DNA of 64,000 nt, from contig JAKGSH010000010.1 of the NCBI GenBank assembly GCA_021568835.1, forward strand, positions 3,658,001-3,722,000. Direction: 5' to 3'. The translations under genes were made by a program, and so were the position numbers. This stretch comes from Streptomyces sp. Tue 6430. GTDB lineage: Bacteria > Actinomycetota > Actinomycetes > Streptomycetales > Streptomycetaceae. Shown here in pieces: positions 41,259 to 50,313 of this stretch; position 1 is the first letter of the stretch, and every line of letters begins with the position of its first letter. The notes beneath the pieces were generated by a model, which worked only from the letters and a program-made list of their open reading frames with translations, was not told the DNA's origin and searched no databases.

Positions 41259-42401
41259 ATGCAGTTCGGGATCTTCACGGTCGGCGATGTCACGCCGGAC
41301 CCCACCACGGGGCGTACGCCGACCGAGCGCGAGCGGATCAAGGCCATGGTCGCCATCGCGCTGAAGGCCGAGGAGGTCGGCCTGGACGTCTTCGCCACGG
41401 GTGAGCACCACAACCCGCCGTTCGTGCCGTCGTCCCCGACGACGATGCTCGGCTACATCGCCGCGCGCACGGAGAAGCTGATCCTGTCCACCTCCACGAC
41501 GCTGATCACCACGAACGACCCGGTGAAGATCGCCGAGGACTTCGCGATGCTCCAGCACCTGGCCGACGGGCGCGTCGACCTGATGATGGGCCGCGGCAAC
41601 ACCGGCCCGGTCTACCCCTGGTTCGGCCAGGACATCCGCGAGGGCATCAACCTCGCCGTCGAGAACTACAACCTGGTGCACCGGCTGTGGCGCGAGGACG
41701 TCGTGAACTGGGAGGGCACGTTCCGCACCCCGCTCCAGGGCTTCACCTCGACGCCCCGGCCGCTGGACGGCGTCCCGCCGTTCGTCTGGCACGGCTCCAT
41801 CCGCTCGCCGGAGATCGCCGAGCAGGCCGCGTTCTACGGCGACGGCTTCTTCCACAACAACATCTTCTGGCCGGCCGACCACACCAGGCGGATGGTCGAG
41901 CTGTACCGGGCGCGCTACGCCCACTACGGGCACGGCACCCCCGAGCAGGCGATCGTCGGCCTCGGCGGGCAGGTCTTCATGCGGAGGAACTCTCAGGACG
42001 CGGTGCGCGAGTTCCGGCCGTACTTCGACAACGCGCCGGTCTACGGGCACGGGCCGTCCCTGGAGGACTTCACCGACCAGACCCCGCTGACCGTCGGCTC
42101 GCCGCAGCAGGTCATCGAGAAGACGCTGGCGTTCCGGGAGTACGCCGGCGACTACCAGCGCCAGCTGTTCCTGATGGACCACGCCGGACTGCCGCTGAAG
42201 ACCGTGCTGGAGCAGCTCGACATGCTGGGCGAGGAGGTCGTGCCGGTGCTGCGCGAGGAGTTCGCCAAGGGCCGCCCGGCCGACGTGCCGGACGCGCCGA
42301 CCCACCGGTCGCTCCTGGCGGCCAAGAACGCCGCCGCGCAGGACGCCGCCGCGCAGGACAACGCGCAGGACAACGCTCAGGACAAGGAGACCGTCGCATG
42401 A
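41259..42401 (+). CDS. FMN-dependent luciferase-like monooxygenase (CE1758 type)
   Basis: A 380-residue LLM-class flavin-dependent oxidoreductase. TIM-barrel motifs: FGIFTVGDVTPDPTTGRTPT, GLDVFATGEHHNPPFVPSS, TLITTNDPVKIAEDFAMLQH, RVDLMMGRGNTGPVYPWFG. The C-terminal ~25 residues are Ala/Gln/Asp-rich repeats of AQD. With the overlapping FMN reductase gene it makes the two-component pair known as LLM_duo (CE1758/CE1759): the reductase supplies reduced FMN. The substrate is unknown. GGAGGGTGAG precedes the ATG. Confidence 0.92.
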   Translation: MQFGIFTVGDVTPDPTTGRTPTERERIKAMVAIALKAEEVGLDVFATGEHHNPPFVPSSPTTMLGYIAARTEKLILSTSTTLITTNDPVKIAEDFAMLQHLADGRVDLMMGRGNTGPVYPWFGQDIREGINLAVENYNLVHRLWREDVVNWEGTFRTPLQGFTSTPRPLDGVPPFVWHGSIRSPEIAEQAAFYGDGFFHNNIFWPADHTRRMVELYRARYAHYGHGTPEQAIVGLGGQVFMRRNSQDAVREFRPYFDNAPVYGHGPSLEDFTDQTPLTVGSPQQVIEKTLAFREYAGDYQRQLFLMDHAGLPLKTVLEQLDMLGEEVVPVLREEFAKGRPADVPDAPTHRSLLAAKNAAAQDAAAQDNAQDNAQDKETVA

Positions 42402-42991
42402 AACTCGTCGTCGTCTCGGCGGGACTGAGCGTCCCGTCGTCCACCCGCCTGCTGGCCGACCGGCTCGCGGCCGCCACCACCGGACGCGCCCCGGCCGACG
42501 TGCGGGTCGTGGAACTGCGCGACCTCGCCGTCGAGATCGCCCACCACCTCACCAGCGGATTCCCCGGCCGGGAGCTGGCCGCCGCGCTGGAGGCGGTCAC
42601 GGCGGCGGACGGGCTGATCGTGGTCACCCCGGTGTTCTCGGCGTCGTACAGCGGACTGTTCAAGTCCTTCTTCGACGTCCTCGACAAGGACGCCCTGACC
42701 GGCAAGCCCGTGCTGATCGCGGCCACCGGCGGCACGGCCCGGCACTCGCTCGTGCTGGAGCACGCGCTGCGCCCCCTGTTCGCCCACCTGCGGGCCGTCG
42801 TCGTCCCGACCGGTGTCTACGCCGCCTCCGAGGACTGGGGCGCGGCGGGCCTGCCCGAGCGGATCGAACGGGCCGCCGGGGAACTGGCCGCGCTGATGAG
42901 CGGCCTGGCGGCGGCCCGGCCCGCCGTGAAGGACGAGTTCGCGGTGGTGCCGTTCGCGGAGCGGCTCGCGGCCCTGCGGCCGGCGGGCTGA
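42398..42991 (+). CDS. NADPH-dependent FMN reductase (CE1759 type)
   Basis: A 197-residue flavodoxin-like reductase. Seen: KLVVVSAGLSVPSSTRLLAD at the N-terminus (phosphate loop), and DGLIVVTPVFSASYSGLFKS near 70, where TPVFSASYSG binds the isoalloxazine ring. The ATG overlaps the stop of the monooxygenase (ATGA) with AAGGAGA upstream, so the two are translationally coupled. It should supply reduced FMN to the partner. Confidence 0.92.
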   Translation: MKLVVVSAGLSVPSSTRLLADRLAAATTGRAPADVRVVELRDLAVEIAHHLTSGFPGRELAAALEAVTAADGLIVVTPVFSASYSGLFKSFFDVLDKDALTGKPVLIAATGGTARHSLVLEHALRPLFAHLRAVVVPTGVYAASEDWGAAGLPERIERAAGELAALMSGLAAARPAVKDEFAVVPFAERLAALRPAG

Positions 42992-43023
42992 GCGGCGGGC
43001 CGGGGCGGCTGAGCGGGCCGGAG

Positions 43024-43066
43024 GCGGGCCGCCGGGCGGGCCGCCGGGCGGGCCGCCGGGCGGGCC
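43024..43066. repeat. 12-nt GC tandem repeat
   Basis: Three perfect copies of GCGGGCCGCCGG and a partial fourth lie between the FMN reductase and response-regulator genes. Hairpins can form within it, so it may also terminate the upstream operon. Confidence 0.85.
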
Positions 43067-43150
43067 GGGGCGGGTGAGAGGCACGTAAGAAGGGCGCCCG
43101 GTGAGCCACCCGTCACGCCGTGGGGCCGTGACGGCTGGGAGACTGGGCGC

Positions 43151-43996
43151 GTGCCCCACAAGCTGCTGCTCGCCGAAGACGACCGTGCCATCCGTCACGC
43201 CCTGGAACGCGCGCTGACCCTGGAGGGCTACCGGGTCACCGCGGTCGCCGACGGCGTGGAGGCGCTGGCGCACGCCCACAAGTCGCCGCCGGACGTCCTC
43301 GTCCTGGACGTGATGATGCCCGGCATCGACGGCCTCCAGGTCTGCCGGGTGCTGCGCGCCGAGGGCGACCGCACCCCGATCCTGATGCTGACGGCGCTGG
43401 TGGAGACCGCCGACCGGATCGCCGGCCTGGACGCGGGCGCCGACGACTACGTGGTCAAGCCCTTCGACGTCGAGGAGGTCTTCGCCCGGCTGCGCGCCCT
43501 GCTGCGCCGCACCGGTTCCGGCACGCCGGCCGACGTGCGCAAGGACGTCGGCGGAAGGACGGACACCGGCGGGAGGGCGGACACCGGCGGGACGGGCACC
43601 ACCACCGGGACGGACGCCACCGGAACGGGCACCCCCGCCGGCGCCCCGCAGAGCCCCGCCCCGCAGGACGCGGCCCCGGAGCCGTCGGCCACCGCGCGTT
43701 CCCTGGAGGCGGCCGGGCTGCGCATGGACCCGCAGGCGCGGCGGGCCTGGCGCGGGGAGCGCGAACTGGAACTGACCCGCACCGAGTTCGAGCTGCTGGA
43801 ACTGCTGGTGCGCAACGCCGGCATCGTCCTCGACCACTCCACGATCTACGACCGCATCTGGGGCTACGACTTCGGCCCCGGCTCCAAGAACCTCGCCGTC
43901 TACGTCGGCTACCTCCGCCGCAAGCTCGACGGGCCCGGCGCCCCGCAGCTGATCCACACCGTGCGCGGCGTGGGCTACGTGCTGCGGGAAGACTGA
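43151..43996 (+). CDS. OmpR-family response regulator with long inter-domain linker
   Basis: A 281-residue response regulator. The receiver domain (residues 1-120) has acidic LAEDDRA, phosphoacceptor Asp in DVLVLDVMMPG (about 53), and the VVKPFD Lys. The DNA-binding winged helix is at ~180-280 (LELTRTEFELLELLVRNAGI, VYVGYLRRKLDGPGAP). The linker is unusually long (~60 residues), made of Thr/Gly/Asp/Pro low complexity with TDTGG-type repeats. GTG at 43151. The paired kinase gene follows after 10 nt. It resembles MprA-type stress regulators. Confidence 0.93.
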   Translation: MPHKLLLAEDDRAIRHALERALTLEGYRVTAVADGVEALAHAHKSPPDVLVLDVMMPGIDGLQVCRVLRAEGDRTPILMLTALVETADRIAGLDAGADDYVVKPFDVEEVFARLRALLRRTGSGTPADVRKDVGGRTDTGGRADTGGTGTTTGTDATGTGTPAGAPQSPAPQDAAPEPSATARSLEAAGLRMDPQARRAWRGERELELTRTEFELLELLVRNAGIVLDHSTIYDRIWGYDFGPGSKNLAVYVGYLRRKLDGPGAPQLIHTVRGVGYVLRED

Positions 43997-44006
43997 GGCG
44001 CACCCC

Positions 44007-45425
44007 GTGTCCGGCCCGCTGCGTCGGTGGGTGTCCCGGCGGCGCCCGAAGGCCGGCTCGCTGCGCACCACCTTCGCCGTGTCCTTCGCGACGGTGACGG
44101 CGGCCGTCACCGTGCTCGTCGGCGTCCTGTCGTACAACGCCGCCGCCCGCCTGGTGCGGGTGGACCAGGAGACCGTCTTCGACGAGGTCGTGCAGGACCT
44201 GCGCGACGAGGTGCGGAACCGGGCGATGGACCCCGCCGACTTCTCCTCCGCCGCGCCCGGCCACGACATCGTGCGCCCGGCCCGCACCGACGTGCAGGTG
44301 CTGGGGGCGGACGGGGCCGTCGTCGACCCCGGCAACCCGGGACTGCCCGTGAAGGACGCCGACCGGGAGATCGCCGCGGCGGCGGTCGCGGGCACGCTCG
44401 TCGAGCACCAGGACGTCGACGTGGGCAGCGACGTCTACCGGGTCGCCACCGTCGCGCTCGGCGGCGGCCGGGGCGCGGTGCAGATCGCGCAGGAGTTCAG
44501 CGACACCGAGGACCTGCTGCGGGCGCTCCAGCAGCGCACGCTGCTGCTGATGGCCGCGGTCGTGACGGCGGCCGGGCTGGCCGGCTGGTGGCTGGCCCGG
44601 CGCATCACCCACCGCCTGGTCATGCTGACGGCCGCCGCCGAGGACGTCGCGCGCACCCGCCGCCTCGGCGTCCAGGTGCCCGTCACCGGCCACGACGAGG
44701 TGGGGCGCCTCGGCCGTGCCTTCGACCGCATGCTGGGGCGCCTCGCCCAGTCCGAGGAGGACCAGCGGCGGCTGGTCCAGGACGCCGGGCACGAGCTGCG
44801 GACTCCGCTGACCTCGCTGCGGACCAACATCTCGCTGCTGCGCCGCATCGACGAACTGCCGCCCGCCACCCGGGACGAGCTCGTGGCCGACCTCGGCCAG
44901 GAGGCGCGCGAACTGACCGATCTGGTCAACGAGTTGGTGGACCTCGCCGCCGGGCAGTCGGACACCGAGCCGCCGCAGCGGCTCGACCTCGCCGACCTGG
45001 CCGAGGACGTGGCGGGGCTCGCGCGGCGTCGCACCGGGCGGCGGATCGTGGTCCGCGCCGCCGGCGACACCACCACCGACGGGCGGCCCGGCATGCTCCA
45101 GCGGGCGCTGTCCAACCTGGTGGAGAACGCCGCCAAGTTCGACCGCGAGGGCCGAGGGCCCATCGAGATCACCGTGACCGGCCCGGCCCGGCCCGGCACC
45201 GTCCGCGTCGAGGTCCTCGACCGCGGGCCCGGCATCACCGAGACCGACCTCACCCGCGTCTTCGACCGCTTCTACCGCGCCGCGGACGCCCGCTCCCTGC
45301 CGGGCTCGGGGCTCGGCCTCTCGATCGTCCGCGAGGTCGCGCTGGCGCACGGGGGAGCGGCCTTCGCCTTCCACCGGGCGGGCGGCGGCGCGGTGATCGG
45401 GTTCACGGTGGGCGGGGCGGAGTAG
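44007..45425 (+). CDS. Sensor histidine kinase (MprB-like)
   Basis: A 472-residue membrane kinase. Transmembrane helix 1 is about 21-43 (TTFAVSFATVTAAVTVLVGV), an extracytoplasmic sensor spans ~44-175, and helix 2 (LLLMAAVVTAAGLAGWWLA) precedes a HAMP linker. The H box is QDAGHELRTPLTSLRTNISL, the N box NLVENAAKFD, and the G boxes RGPGITETD and GSGLGLSIV. It should phosphorylate the adjacent response regulator. The sensor lacks a recognised domain, so the signal is unknown. Confidence 0.94.
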   Translation: MSGPLRRWVSRRRPKAGSLRTTFAVSFATVTAAVTVLVGVLSYNAAARLVRVDQETVFDEVVQDLRDEVRNRAMDPADFSSAAPGHDIVRPARTDVQVLGADGAVVDPGNPGLPVKDADREIAAAAVAGTLVEHQDVDVGSDVYRVATVALGGGRGAVQIAQEFSDTEDLLRALQQRTLLLMAAVVTAAGLAGWWLARRITHRLVMLTAAAEDVARTRRLGVQVPVTGHDEVGRLGRAFDRMLGRLAQSEEDQRRLVQDAGHELRTPLTSLRTNISLLRRIDELPPATRDELVADLGQEARELTDLVNELVDLAAGQSDTEPPQRLDLADLAEDVAGLARRRTGRRIVVRAAGDTTTDGRPGMLQRALSNLVENAAKFDREGRGPIEITVTGPARPGTVRVEVLDRGPGITETDLTRVFDRFYRAADARSLPGSGLGLSIVREVALAHGGAAFAFHRAGGGAVIGFTVGGAE

Positions 45426-45446
45426 GCGGCCCCGGTGCCGGGCCGG

Positions 45447-46271
45447 TCATCCGTCGGGCGGGCCCTGGGCGAGGAGCCGGCGCAGCGCGGTGGGTGTGTG
45501 TCCGAGGTGGTCGCGCAGGGTGCGGGTGAAGTGCGCCTGGTCGGCGAAGCCGAGGTCGGCGGCGAGGGCGCCGAGGCGGTTCTCGCCGGCCTCCAGCCGG
45601 TCGAGTGCGCGGGTGACGCGAACCCGGTTGCGGTAGCGCGTCAGGGGGACACCGAGTTCCCGGGTGAACGCCCGGCTCAGCCGGTACGGCGACACGTCGA
45701 GGTGTGCGGCGAGCGGAATCAGCCCGGTCGCGGCCGGATGGGCGTCGCGGACCAGGTCGCGTGCCGCGGCGACGACCGCCCGGTCGGCGGGGCCGGCAGA
45801 GGTGCTGCCGGGGACCGGCGCCGCGCCGACCTGGTCGACGATGTGTCGGATCAGACCGGTCAGCCGTTCCGCGCCGGCGTAGTCGACGTCCGGGGTCCGG
45901 GCGGTGGCGAGCAGCCGCCGGTGGGCGAGGTCGAGCCGTGCGTCGACGTACACGGTCGACGTGGCGAGCCGGGGGGTGTCGCCCGCCAGAGCGCGCCACA
46001 GTGCCGGGGTGAGACTGATCGAGGTGCACACGTCGCCGCCGGCGGGATGGGCGAAGTGCTCCTCCTCGCCGGGCATGCCGACGTAGCCGACGGTCGGGTC
46101 CACGTCCGTGTCGACGCCGCGGACCCGTCTGCGGAACCGTCCCTGTCGCACGAGCACGACCTGCACGTGCCGGTGCGACTCCACCGCCGACCAGTTCGCG
46201 TGGTCGTTGCGGCAGTTCGCCGCCGTGACGGCGAACTCCGGCCGGGTGGCGAGGTCGACGAACGAGAGCAC
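45447..46271 (-). CDS. AraC family transcriptional regulator
   Basis: A 274-residue AraC/XylS regulator. An N-terminal cupin-like sensing region (SHRHVQVVLVRQGRFRRRVR, HFAHPAGG) precedes the C-terminal double helix-turn-helix (IPLAAHLDVSPYRLSRAFTR, ELGVPLTRYRNRVRV, LGALAADLGFADQAHFTRTL). It is convergent with the kinase gene (21 nt apart) and divergent from the SRPBCC gene, which may be its target. Confidence 0.9.
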   Translation of the reverse strand: MLSFVDLATRPEFAVTAANCRNDHANWSAVESHRHVQVVLVRQGRFRRRVRGVDTDVDPTVGYVGMPGEEEHFAHPAGGDVCTSISLTPALWRALAGDTPRLATSTVYVDARLDLAHRRLLATARTPDVDYAGAERLTGLIRHIVDQVGAAPVPGSTSAGPADRAVVAAARDLVRDAHPAATGLIPLAAHLDVSPYRLSRAFTRELGVPLTRYRNRVRVTRALDRLEAGENRLGALAADLGFADQAHFTRTLRDHLGHTPTALRRLLAQGPPDG

Positions 46272-46518
46272 CGGCCCAGGCTAGGCGGAGGGTCCGACAG
46301 TCCCGCAAGAATCTTCAAGACGGACCGGGTGCGGTGAGGCAGGCTCTGTGGCGACACACCCGGGACGAAGGAGCCGACACCACGCCCCCGTCGGCCCGGC
46401 CCGCCACCGTGACCTCGAGGTCACCGACATCGAACGGACGGCGGAAGAACGCGTCGGACCCGGCGCCGGCCGAACCGGGTTCCCGCCGTCCGACCCCGCC
46501 GATCCACGAGGAGGAGCC

Positions 46519-46971
46519 ATGGCTTCCGTCAGCAAGGACATCACGATCGAGCGCAGCGCCGACGAGGTGTGGGAGGTCATCGGCGACTTCGCCACGGGAC
46601 CGTCGCGTATGGCACCCGGTCACGTGGTGGACACCCGCGTCGAGGCCGACACGAGGGTCGTCACGTTCGTCGACGGCACGGTGGCGAGGGAGCGGTTCGT
46701 CGCTCTCGACCACGAGAACCGCCGGATCGTCTACGCCGTCGTCGGCGACAGCCTGCGGCCGGCCCACGACAACGCGTCCATGCAGGTACGCGCCGACGGC
46801 GAGGATCGCTGCCGGCTCGTCTGGATCCACGATGTGCTGCCCGACGACCTCGCCCCCGTGCTCGACGCGGCCATGACCCACGGCGGCGCGGTCATCAAGC
46901 GGACTTTCGAGGCGCGTCACGGTCGGCAGGCCGGCCCGAGGCCCCGTGACGGTGAGCAACTGCCGACCTGA
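46519..46971 (+). CDS. SRPBCC family protein (polyketide cyclase/dehydrase-like)
   Basis: A 150-residue START/Bet v1-fold protein: SKDITIERSADEVWEVIGDF opening, FVDGTVARERFVALDHENRR, then SMQVRADGEDRCRLVWIHDV, a typical SRPBCC pattern, ending in a C-terminal helix (LDAAMTHGGAVIKRTFE). It would bind a hydrophobic ligand. GAGGAGGAG precedes the ATG at 46519. It is divergent from an AraC regulator across 247 nt. Confidence 0.88.
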   Translation: MASVSKDITIERSADEVWEVIGDFATGPSRMAPGHVVDTRVEADTRVVTFVDGTVARERFVALDHENRRIVYAVVGDSLRPAHDNASMQVRADGEDRCRLVWIHDVLPDDLAPVLDAAMTHGGAVIKRTFEARHGRQAGPRPRDGEQLPT

Positions 46972-47127
46972 GGACCTGGCGGTGGTACCGGAAGCACTCC
47001 GGCACCACTGCCGGGACTCCTCGGCGTGGCGGCGACCGGCGACGCCGTCACACAAGGCAGGACCCGGGAGGGCGGGACCCAGGAGGGCGGGACCCGAAAG
47101 CCCCGCCCGGCACCACGAAACCCCGGC

Positions 47128-47559
47128 TCAGGGCCACACCAGGCAATAAGGCTGGTGCCCCGCCTCATGCAGCCGATGCGAGAAGTCCTGCCACTCGTGC
47201 AGCAGCTGGTACACGTTGAACGCGTCCCGCGGGCCGCCCCGGTCCGGGACCGTCGACCAGATGAAGGCGGCCGCGCCGACCGCTTCCTCGCCGATGTCGC
47301 GGAGGGGGTCGACGACCGTCATGGGGAGCTTGACGACGGCGTAGTCGGGGTGCAGGACGACGAGTTCCAGCGGGGGCACCCTGTGCAGGGGGACGCCCTC
47401 GATGCCGGTGAGGACCATCGCGGCCATCGTCTCCGGCTTGATCTTGGTGAACATGCCGTTCATGCCGAGTTCGTCGCCGCCGAGCTCCTCGGGGCGCATC
47501 GAGATCGGGACCCGGGCCGCGGTCGCGCCGTCCGGTGCGCCGAAGTACTTGTACGTCAC
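47128..47559 (-). CDS. Conserved hypothetical protein
   Basis: A 143-residue soluble protein of mixed alpha/beta character (YKYFGAPDGATAARVPISMR, PPLELVVLHPDYAVVKLPMT, FNVYQLLHEWQDFSHRLHEA). I do not recognise a family with known function, but the composition is clearly coding. GTG at 47559 gives the most compact start. It is convergent with the SRPBCC gene, and downstream of nothing obvious. Confidence 0.7.
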   Translation of the reverse strand: MTYKYFGAPDGATAARVPISMRPEELGGDELGMNGMFTKIKPETMAAMVLTGIEGVPLHRVPPLELVVLHPDYAVVKLPMTVVDPLRDIGEEAVGAAAFIWSTVPDRGGPRDAFNVYQLLHEWQDFSHRLHEAGHQPYCLVWP

Positions 47560-48102
47560 CCCCACCCGACCACCCTTCCCGCTCCCCGCCCGGAGCGGAT
47601 CGACCGTACGGTCGAGCCGCTCGGACTCACCCGGTACCTCGGGCACACCCGGGACGCCCCGCGTCCGACGTGCTTCGTCGGCTTCCTCCGCGTCGCGTCG
47701 GTGTCTTCCCCGCCGGGCACGTCGAGGACCCCGGTCATCAGTCCCCTCGCCCAGTCCGCCACCGCGATGCATATCTCCACCCGACTGCTTTTCTGGGACG
47801 CGCAGGCCCCGCCGCGCAACCCGATCATCGTGTCAGTGACCTCCCCCACGGCCGCACGCCGAAACGTGCGGTGAAACACCTGTCCTGTCCGCAGGATCTT
47901 CGCAGCCCCTCGACACGCCGTCGCTGTGAGCTACGTCTATCAGGCTCAGTCCGTTTCAGTTTCGCAGATGAAGAAGGTTACGGAAGCGGCCTGTCCGGTC
48001 CGTGCGGGTACGGCACACGCCCCGCTGCCCTTCGGCGCCGCTGGCCTACCCTGAGGAGGTCACTGGCAACCGGAGTCCGAGAAGTCGGAGAAGTCGCAGG
48101 TC
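47560..48102. other. hemL upstream region without a supportable gene
   Basis: 543 nt. Open frames on both strands lack plausible starts or family features. The 47930-47990 part is relatively AT-rich and probably holds the hemL promoter. I searched for a Rex-type palindrome and found none convincing. Confidence 0.45.
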
Positions 48103-49419
48103 ATGAGCGAACTGCCCTATTCATACGAAGCGCCTGCCTCACAGGCGCTGTTCGACCGTGCGGCCGTCGTCACGCCGGGCGGCGTGAACTCCCCGGTGCG
48201 TGCCTTCCGCGCCGTCGGCGGCACGCCCCGGTTCATGGTGTCCGGCACCGGCCCGTACCTGACGGACGCGGACGGCCGGGAGTACGTCGACCTCGTCTGC
48301 TCCTGGGGCCCCATGATCCTCGGGCACTCGCACCCCGAGGTGATCGCCGCCGTCCAGGACGCCGTCTCGCGCGGCACGTCCTTCGGCACGCCCGGCGAGG
48401 GCGAGGTCACGCTGGCCGAGGAGATCGTCGCGCGGGTCGAGCCCGTCGAGCAGGTGCGGCTGGTCTCCAGCGGGACGGAGGCCACGATGTCGGCCATCCG
48501 CCTCGCCCGCGGCTTCACCCGGCGCTCCAAGGTGATCAAGTTCGCCGGCTGCTACCACGGTCACGTCGACTCGCTGCTCGCCGCCGCCGGTTCCGGCGTC
48601 GCCACCTTCGCCCTGCCGGACACGCCCGGCGTCACCGGCGCCCAGGCCGGCGACACCATCGTCCTGCCGTACAACGACCTGGAGGCCGTGCAGGAGGCCT
48701 TCCACCGGCACCCCGGCGAGATCGCCTGCGTCATCACCGAGGCCTCGCCGGGCAACATGGGCGTGGTCCCGCCGCTGCCCGGGTTCAACCAGGGCCTCAA
48801 GGACGCCTGCCAGAACAACGGTGCCCTCTACATCTCCGACGAGGTCATGACCGGGTTCCGGACCAGCCGGGCCGGATGGTTCGGGATCGACGGGGTCAGG
48901 CCCGACCTGATGACCTTCGGCAAGGTCATGGGCGGCGGCTTCCCGGCCGCGGCGTTCGGCGGCCGCGCCGACGTGATGGCGCACCTCGCGCCCGCCGGGC
49001 CCGTCTACCAGGCCGGCACCCTCTCCGGGAACCCGGTCGCCACCGCCGCCGGCATCGCCCAGCTCCGGCTCCTCGACGACGCCGCGTACGCGAAGCTCGA
49101 CGCGGTGTCCGGGCAGATCCAGGCGCTGGTGTCGGAGGCCCTGTCCAAGGAGGGCGTCGCGCACACGCTGCAGAGCGCCTCCAACATGTTCTCCGTCTTC
49201 TTCACGGACCGGCCCGTCCGCGACTACGAGGACGCCAAGGCGCAGGAGTCGTTCCGCTTCACCGCCTTCTTCCACTCGCTGCTGGCGAACGGCGTCTACC
49301 TGCCGCCCTCGTCCTACGAGTCCTGGTTCGTGTCCACGGCCCACGACGAACGGGCCGTCCAGCGCATCGCCGACGCCCTTCCGGCGGCGGCCCGAGCGGC
49401 TGCGGAGGCCAGCGCGTGA
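48103..49419 (+). CDS. hemL: Glutamate-1-semialdehyde 2,1-aminomutase
   Basis: A 438-residue PLP enzyme that converts glutamate-1-semialdehyde to 5-aminolevulinate, the step after HemA. Seen: VTPGGVNSPVRAFRAVGGTP near residue 23, LVSSGTEATMSAIRLARGFT near 122, ISDEVMTGFR near 241, and the PLP Lys in DLMTFGKVMGGGFPAAAFGG near 270. Length is standard. The stop overlaps the histidine phosphatase GTG. It is not with hemACD but lies within the same window. Confidence 0.97.
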   Translation: MSELPYSYEAPASQALFDRAAVVTPGGVNSPVRAFRAVGGTPRFMVSGTGPYLTDADGREYVDLVCSWGPMILGHSHPEVIAAVQDAVSRGTSFGTPGEGEVTLAEEIVARVEPVEQVRLVSSGTEATMSAIRLARGFTRRSKVIKFAGCYHGHVDSLLAAAGSGVATFALPDTPGVTGAQAGDTIVLPYNDLEAVQEAFHRHPGEIACVITEASPGNMGVVPPLPGFNQGLKDACQNNGALYISDEVMTGFRTSRAGWFGIDGVRPDLMTFGKVMGGGFPAAAFGGRADVMAHLAPAGPVYQAGTLSGNPVATAAGIAQLRLLDDAAYAKLDAVSGQIQALVSEALSKEGVAHTLQSASNMFSVFFTDRPVRDYEDAKAQESFRFTAFFHSLLANGVYLPPSSYESWFVSTAHDERAVQRIADALPAAARAAAEASA

Positions 49420-50129
49420 GCACCGGCAACAGCACCGGCACCGGCACCGGCACCGGCGAGGACCTGACCGTCGTCCACCTGATGCGGCACGGCGAGGTCG
49501 AGAACCCGGACGGCATCCTCTACGGCCGTCTCGCCGGCTACCACCTCTCCGACCTGGGCCTGCGGATGGCGGACCGGGTCGCCGAGCACCTCGCCCCCCG
49601 CGACGTGACGTACGTCTGCGCCTCCCCGCTGGAGCGGGCGCAGGAGACGGCCGGCCCGATCGCCAAGGCGCACGGGCTCGACCTCGCCACCGACGCGCGG
49701 CTCATCGAGGCCGACAACGTCTTCCAGGGCAAGACCTTCGGCGTCGGCGACGGGGCGCTGCGCCGACCGGAGAACTGGCGGCACGTCTACAACCCGTTCA
49801 AGCCGTCCTGGGGCGAGCCGTACGTCGACCAGGTGGTGCGCATGATGGGCGCGCTGGACGCGGCGAAGGACAGGGCCCGCGGGCACGAGGCGGTGCTGGT
49901 CAGTCACCAGCTGCCGATCTGGATCGTGCGGTCCTACGTCGAGCGGCGGCGGCTGTGGCACGACCCGCGCAAGCGGCAGTGCACGCTCGCCTCGCTGACG
50001 TCGTTCACGTACCGGGGTGACACGATCGTGTCCGTCGGCTACTCCGAGCCCGCCCGCGACCTGGTGCCGCCCCACCTGCTGGCCGGCGCCAAGCCGGTCA
50101 AGGGGAAGAGCAAGGCCTTCGGGGCGTGA
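49416..50129 (+). CDS. Histidine phosphatase family protein (phosphoglycerate mutase-like)
   Basis: A 237-residue branch of the histidine phosphatase superfamily. The catalytic RHG is VVHLMRHGEVENPDG near residue 19, after a short Thr/Gly repeat. ASPLERAQETAGPIA near 68 and the second His in VLVSHQLPIWIVRS near 163 are present. The C-terminal tail is Lys-rich. GTG at 49416 overlaps the hemL stop. The substrate is unknown; the position between hemL and cytochrome c genes is conserved in Streptomyces as I recall. Confidence 0.92.
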   Translation: MSTGNSTGTGTGTGEDLTVVHLMRHGEVENPDGILYGRLAGYHLSDLGLRMADRVAEHLAPRDVTYVCASPLERAQETAGPIAKAHGLDLATDARLIEADNVFQGKTFGVGDGALRRPENWRHVYNPFKPSWGEPYVDQVVRMMGALDAAKDRARGHEAVLVSHQLPIWIVRSYVERRRLWHDPRKRQCTLASLTSFTYRGDTIVSVGYSEPARDLVPPHLLAGAKPVKGKSKAFGA

Positions 50130-50134
50130 GCCGG

Positions 50135-50190
50135 TGATCCCTCGATCGCCCTGGATCACCGTCGATCACCCTCGATCGCCGGTGGTCCCC
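50135..50190. repeat. Short GATC-rich direct repeats
   Basis: CTCGATCGCC occurs twice and variants of GATCACC occur between them, giving five GATC sites in about 45 nt directly after the phosphatase stop. It is degenerate and short. Confidence 0.6.
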
Positions 50191-50313
50191 GGTGGTCGCT
50201 GTCCGGTGATCCTTCGAGCACTGTTACGGAATGCGCACACATGAGCGGAACCTCCCCGTTCGACGTGTCCTCTGAGTGGGTGACCACCGGAGCACGCGAC
50301 GAACGGGGATGCC

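Noticed and set aside
47556..47879. Small gene upstream of hemL on the minus strand
   Set aside because: No ribosome binding site, no family resemblance, and composition not distinct from the other frames.
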